9,378 nucleotides of DNA from SMXL01 sp036985715 (GTDB lineage Bacteria; Bacteroidota; Rhodothermia; Rhodothermales; UBA10348), in contig BTQE01000119.1 of NCBI GenBank assembly GCA_036985715.1, forward strand, positions 1-9,378, in the 5' to 3' direction. Under the pieces are notes generated by a model that did not search any database, was not told the DNA's origin, and saw nothing but the letters and a program-made list of their open reading frames with translations. This document shows positions 6,275 to 9,378 of the stretch, in pieces. Both the position numbers and the translations under genes were made by a program. Each line of letters begins with the position of its first letter. The first letter of the stretch is position 1.

Positions 6275-8629
6275 ATGCCCATAGTAGATAGCATCCCACT
6301 ACATGAAACGGCAAGAACGAAGTATCTCAACTACTCGTTATCCGTTATTACGAGCCGTGCTCTGCCCGATATTCGCGACGGTCTGAAGCCCGTTCAGAGA
6401 CGGATTCTCTACGCCATGCATTCGAGTTTGCATCTCTATCCGGACTCCCGATATCGAAAGAGTGCTACGGTAGTGGGGGAGGTGATGGGAAAGTTTCACC
6501 CGCATGGTGACACGGCCATCTACGACGCCATGGTGCGAATGGCACAGGATTTTTCGCTTCGACATCCTCTTGTGGACGGGCATGGAAATTTTGGATCTCT
6601 GGATGGCGACAGCCCGGCCGCCATGCGCTACACGGAGGTCAAACTTCGACCGGCCGCCATGGAATTGCTCGGGGATATTCGCAAGGATACCGTCCAGTTT
6701 CGACCCAACTTCGATGGGTCGATTTTCGAGCCCGTCGTCTTGCCCGCCAAGCTTCCGAACCTGTTGCTGAACGGCGCGAGCGGGATCGCTGTCGGGATGG
6801 CCACGAATATCCCGCCTCACAATATATCCGAACTCCTGGATGCGCTGATCTATATGATCGGTTCGCCCAACGCTCGGGTTCAGACCCTGGTTGAGAAGTA
6901 TATCAAAGGTCCCGACTTCCCGACGGGTGGACGAATACTGAATACCCCGGAATCTCTCCTGGAAATCTATACGAAAGGAGAAGGCGCTATTGAGGTTCGC
7001 GGAGAGTACGAGAATGACGGGAAGTCACGTGTGGTCATTACGTCTATTCCGTACGGCGTTTCGAAGAGCACAATCATTGAGCAAATTGCAGATAAGATTA
7101 TTCAGGAGAAGGTGCCGCAACTGGTGGATGTTCGAGACGAGTCGACAGATGAGGTCCGGATTGTTCTTGAGATCAAACGGGGAGCGAAAGCAGATGCAGC
7201 CATGGCCTATCTGTTAAAGCATACTTCACTCCAGACACGCTTCCATGTCAATTTGACCTGTCTGATCCCGACAGATAATCCTGAAATAGGCCGGCCCGAA
7301 AAAGTTGACCTGCAGACTGTTCTTCACCACTTTCTCGACTTCCGCCTGGAAGTCGTTACGCGGCGTCTGCGATACGAGCTGGCTCAGCTCGAGAAGCGGA
7401 TTCATATCCTGCGCGGGTTCGAAAAGATCTTTGACGCCCTTGACGAGGCGATTCGCATTATTCGCGCATCTGAGAACAAAGCGGACGCCGCTCAGCGTCT
7501 CATGCATCGTTTCGCCATCGACGAAATGCAGACTGAGGCCATCCTGGAGACGAAACTGTACAAGCTCGCCAAAATGGAAATAAGTGCCATCCGGGATGAG
7601 CTGAAGGAAAAGGAGATCCAGGCCACCGACATTCGGTCTCTTCTCGACGATGAGGCCGGACGTTGGCGCGTGATCAAACATGAATTCAAGGAACTCAAAT
7701 CCCTATTCGGAGAGGAGCGGCGCACGCTTATTTCCGGACCGGATGAAACCCGCGAGTATTCCGCCGAAGACTACATCGTAGACGAAGACGTTTATGTGAT
7801 CGCAACCCGTGACGGCTGGATCAAAAGACAGCGATCCTATACCGATATATCGAGTATTCGCGTTCGGGATGGAGACCAGGTCGGTTGGGTTCTTCCGGGA
7901 TCAACCAGGCAGACCGTTGTTATTCTGACGAGTTTCGGAAAGGCGTATTCGACGCGGATTGAAGCGCTACCCAGCACGACGGGACATGGCAGCCCGGTGC
8001 AAAAGCTTTTTGATTTCTCGGATGCCGAGCATGTCGTCGGCGTTGTGTCATTGGATTCAAGAGCCCTTCCCAAATCCATACGGGAAGTTCAGGACCAGCA
8101 GGCTCTCTTTGATGAGGACGGAGAGATTATCGAGTCGGGACCCTTCGTTGTTGCAGCTACGTCAGCCGGGATGTGCCTGCGCGTGTCCACCAGTAAATTC
8201 TCGGAGCCGTCAACCCGATCGGGTCGGCAGTTCATGAAAGTAAAGGGGGACCAGGCGATCGTAGCAGCGAGCGTGGCGTCGGGTGATGAAAACATCTGTT
8301 TGGCTACGCGGAATGGTCATGTACTGATCTTTCCAGTTCGTCAAGTTCCGATTGTCAAAGCGGCAGCCAAGGGCGTGATCGGTATCCGTCTGAACGAAGG
8401 GGATCGGTTGATTGGATTTGCGCTTTCCGCTGCGGCGCGACAGGGTCTTGAAGTGGAAACGAGCCGGGGTCGACGGGAAGTCGTGCGCACGACTAAATTT
8501 GAAGTGAGCAATCGGGGAAATAGGGGACGCTCGATCATACACCGTGGAACGATTTCGAAAGTGATTCTGGGCGTTACGGAGCTAAGGATTAACGGCAGCA
8601 ACGGGCAGAACGGATTAGACGAAGTGTAA
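6275..8629 (+). CDS. parC: Type IIA topoisomerase subunit A, topoisomerase IV (ParC)-like
   Basis: 784 residues, nearer ParC (about 750) than GyrA (about 850). This subunit cuts and rejoins both DNA strands; topoisomerase IV unlinks daughter chromosomes. N-terminal blocks are YLNYSLSVITSRALPDIRDG (17-36), LKPVQRRILYAM (37-48), KFHPHGDTAIYD (73-84) and AAMRYTE (115-121), with Tyr119 (codon 6629-6631) the DNA-linking tyrosine and LLNGASGIAVGMATNIPPHN at 164-183. A long helical coiled-coil region spans about 345-480. The C-terminal beta-pinwheel runs from about 503 to 770. Where gyrase has the QRRGGKG GyrA-box in the first blade, this protein has IRVRDGD (528-534), so DNA wrapping for negative supercoiling is not expected. 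Thr80 and Asp84 fill the quinolone-region positions of E. coli GyrA Ser83/Asp87. A 29-residue insert (594-622) rich in charged residues sits between blades. Pairing with the downstream B subunit supports ParC; a dual-function gyrase A remains possible. Confidence 0.9.
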   Translation: MPIVDSIPLHETARTKYLNYSLSVITSRALPDIRDGLKPVQRRILYAMHSSLHLYPDSRYRKSATVVGEVMGKFHPHGDTAIYDAMVRMAQDFSLRHPLVDGHGNFGSLDGDSPAAMRYTEVKLRPAAMELLGDIRKDTVQFRPNFDGSIFEPVVLPAKLPNLLLNGASGIAVGMATNIPPHNISELLDALIYMIGSPNARVQTLVEKYIKGPDFPTGGRILNTPESLLEIYTKGEGAIEVRGEYENDGKSRVVITSIPYGVSKSTIIEQIADKIIQEKVPQLVDVRDESTDEVRIVLEIKRGAKADAAMAYLLKHTSLQTRFHVNLTCLIPTDNPEIGRPEKVDLQTVLHHFLDFRLEVVTRRLRYELAQLEKRIHILRGFEKIFDALDEAIRIIRASENKADAAQRLMHRFAIDEMQTEAILETKLYKLAKMEISAIRDELKEKEIQATDIRSLLDDEAGRWRVIKHEFKELKSLFGEERRTLISGPDETREYSAEDYIVDEDVYVIATRDGWIKRQRSYTDISSIRVRDGDQVGWVLPGSTRQTVVILTSFGKAYSTRIEALPSTTGHGSPVQKLFDFSDAEHVVGVVSLDSRALPKSIREVQDQQALFDEDGEIIESGPFVVAATSAGMCLRVSTSKFSEPSTRSGRQFMKVKGDQAIVAASVASGDENICLATRNGHVLIFPVRQVPIVKAAAKGVIGIRLNEGDRLIGFALSAAARQGLEVETSRGRREVVRTTKFEVSNRGNRGRSIIHRGTISKVILGVTELRINGSNGQNGLDEV

Positions 8630-8639
8630 GACGACTAGC

Positions 8640-9378
8640 GTGGCAACCAAGACGTACACAGGCGAAGATATCCAGGTTCTGGAGGGGCTGGAGCCCGTAC
8701 GCAAGCGGCCCAGCATGTATATCGGTGGGACGGGGAAGCCCGGGCTACATCATCTCCTGTGGGAAATTGTAGACAACGCCGTAGATGAGGCCACGAATGG
8801 CTATGCGACGAATATCGATGTGACGCTTCACAAGGATGGCGAGAGCATCACGGTGAGCGACAACGGCAGAGGGATTCCGGTCGACAAGCACCCCACGAAA
8901 AAAATCCCAACGCTCGAACTCATCTTGACCACGTTGCATGCCGGCGGGAAGTTCGATAACTCCAATTATATCACGTCTGGAGGTCTGCATGGCGTGGGTG
9001 CCTCGGTTGTCAATGCGCTTTCGGAAGAAATGATCGCCACCATCAAGCGCGATGGGGGCACGTTTGAGCAGCGGTTTGCTCGCGGTTTTCCCATCACGAA
9101 ACTCAAGAAGACATCGTCGAAAACGCGACGGACGGGCACCACTATCTTTTTCCGACCGGACCATGAGATTTTTAGTTCGACGACGTTTGACGGAGAATGG
9201 ATTCGGGAGCTCCTTGAAGTAAAGACATTCCTGAACGGCGATTTACGAATCGTTTTTAAGGATGAGACCTCGGACCGCAAATACGAATTCCATCACGAAG
9301 GAGGAATTTTCGAATATCTCGAGCACCTGATCAAAAATCTGGGCGTGCGTCCAATCCACGATCAGGCATTTCTCCTGC
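8640..9378 (+). CDS. parE: Type IIA topoisomerase subunit B (ParE/GyrB-like), N-terminal part, cut by window end
   Basis: The frame is open from GTG 8640 to the window end, giving 246 residues of an expected 620-650. An in-frame TAG at 8616-8618 and no other usual start codon between fix GTG as the start; the conserved EDIQVLEGLEPVRKRPSMYI begins nine residues later, and starting at ATG 8715 would delete it. This is the GHKL ATPase domain: EIVDNAVDEA (42-51) with Glu42 as the likely general base and Asn46 for magnesium, DNGRGIPVDKHP (74-85), LHAGGKFDNSNY (99-110) and the ATP lid SGGLHGVGASVVNALS (113-128). The transducer domain begins after about 165 (TGTTIFF, LLEVKTFLNGDLRI). ATP-driven dimer closing by this subunit powers strand passage. 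It starts 10 bases after parC, so the two subunits are surely co-expressed. ParE rather than GyrB is inferred from the partner; the visible part alone does not decide. Confidence 0.9.
   Translation, partial: MATKTYTGEDIQVLEGLEPVRKRPSMYIGGTGKPGLHHLLWEIVDNAVDEATNGYATNIDVTLHKDGESITVSDNGRGIPVDKHPTKKIPTLELILTTLHAGGKFDNSNYITSGGLHGVGASVVNALSEEMIATIKRDGGTFEQRFARGFPITKLKKTSSKTRRTGTTIFFRPDHEIFSSTTFDGEWIRELLEVKTFLNGDLRIVFKDETSDRKYEFHHEGGIFEYLEHLIKNLGVRPIHDQAFLL

Noticed and set aside
6338..6820. Open frame of 160 codons on the - strand
   Set aside because: It is the shadow of the highly conserved DNA-gate region of parC.

Overview
The window looks like a bacterial chromosome segment from the Bacteroidota/Rhodothermota side of the tree (Rhodothermia- or Balneolia-like). 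That placement is inferred. It rests on a secreted-type M14 carboxypeptidase with a TFDHRPRFNNNY...LRNR...LSEAY block of the kind I associate with those groups, a LuxE-like acyl-protein synthetase in a non-luminous setting, roughly 50% G+C by eye, and start codons that almost all lack a Shine-Dalgarno sequence. No rRNA, tRNA, CRISPR array, insertion sequence, integrase or phage gene was seen.

Nine genes lie head to tail on the + strand with almost no empty space. The left part (1-2649) holds the 3' end of an M14 zinc carboxypeptidase gene, a LuxE-family acyl-protein synthetase, and an enoyl-CoA hydratase/isomerase-family protein whose start overlaps the LuxE stop by 4 bases. The middle (2673-5554) holds purM (purine synthesis), then plsY and gpsA. 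GpsA makes sn-glycerol-3-phosphate and PlsY acylates it, so these two form the entry to phospholipid synthesis. The right part (5561-9378) holds a compact AlbA_2-domain protein with a likely winged-helix tail, then a type IIA topoisomerase pair. The A subunit (topoisomerase IV-like ParC) comes first and the B subunit (ParE/GyrB-like) starts at a GTG codon and is cut by the window end.

Gaps between genes are 11, -4, 23, 91, 43, 6, 60 and 10 bases. The two largest (3678-3768 and 6215-6274) each carry a weak sigma70-like promoter candidate. No convincing rho-independent terminator was found, so the genes may form one long transcript or two or three overlapping ones. There is no stretch over 300 bases without a gene.

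Most of the window is housekeeping. The less explained parts are the LuxE-like/hydratase pair, which has no LuxC or LuxD partner here, the hydratase that lacks one of the two classical catalytic glutamates, and the short AlbA_2 protein between lipid genes and topoisomerase genes. I do not see a complete new defence or mobile system.
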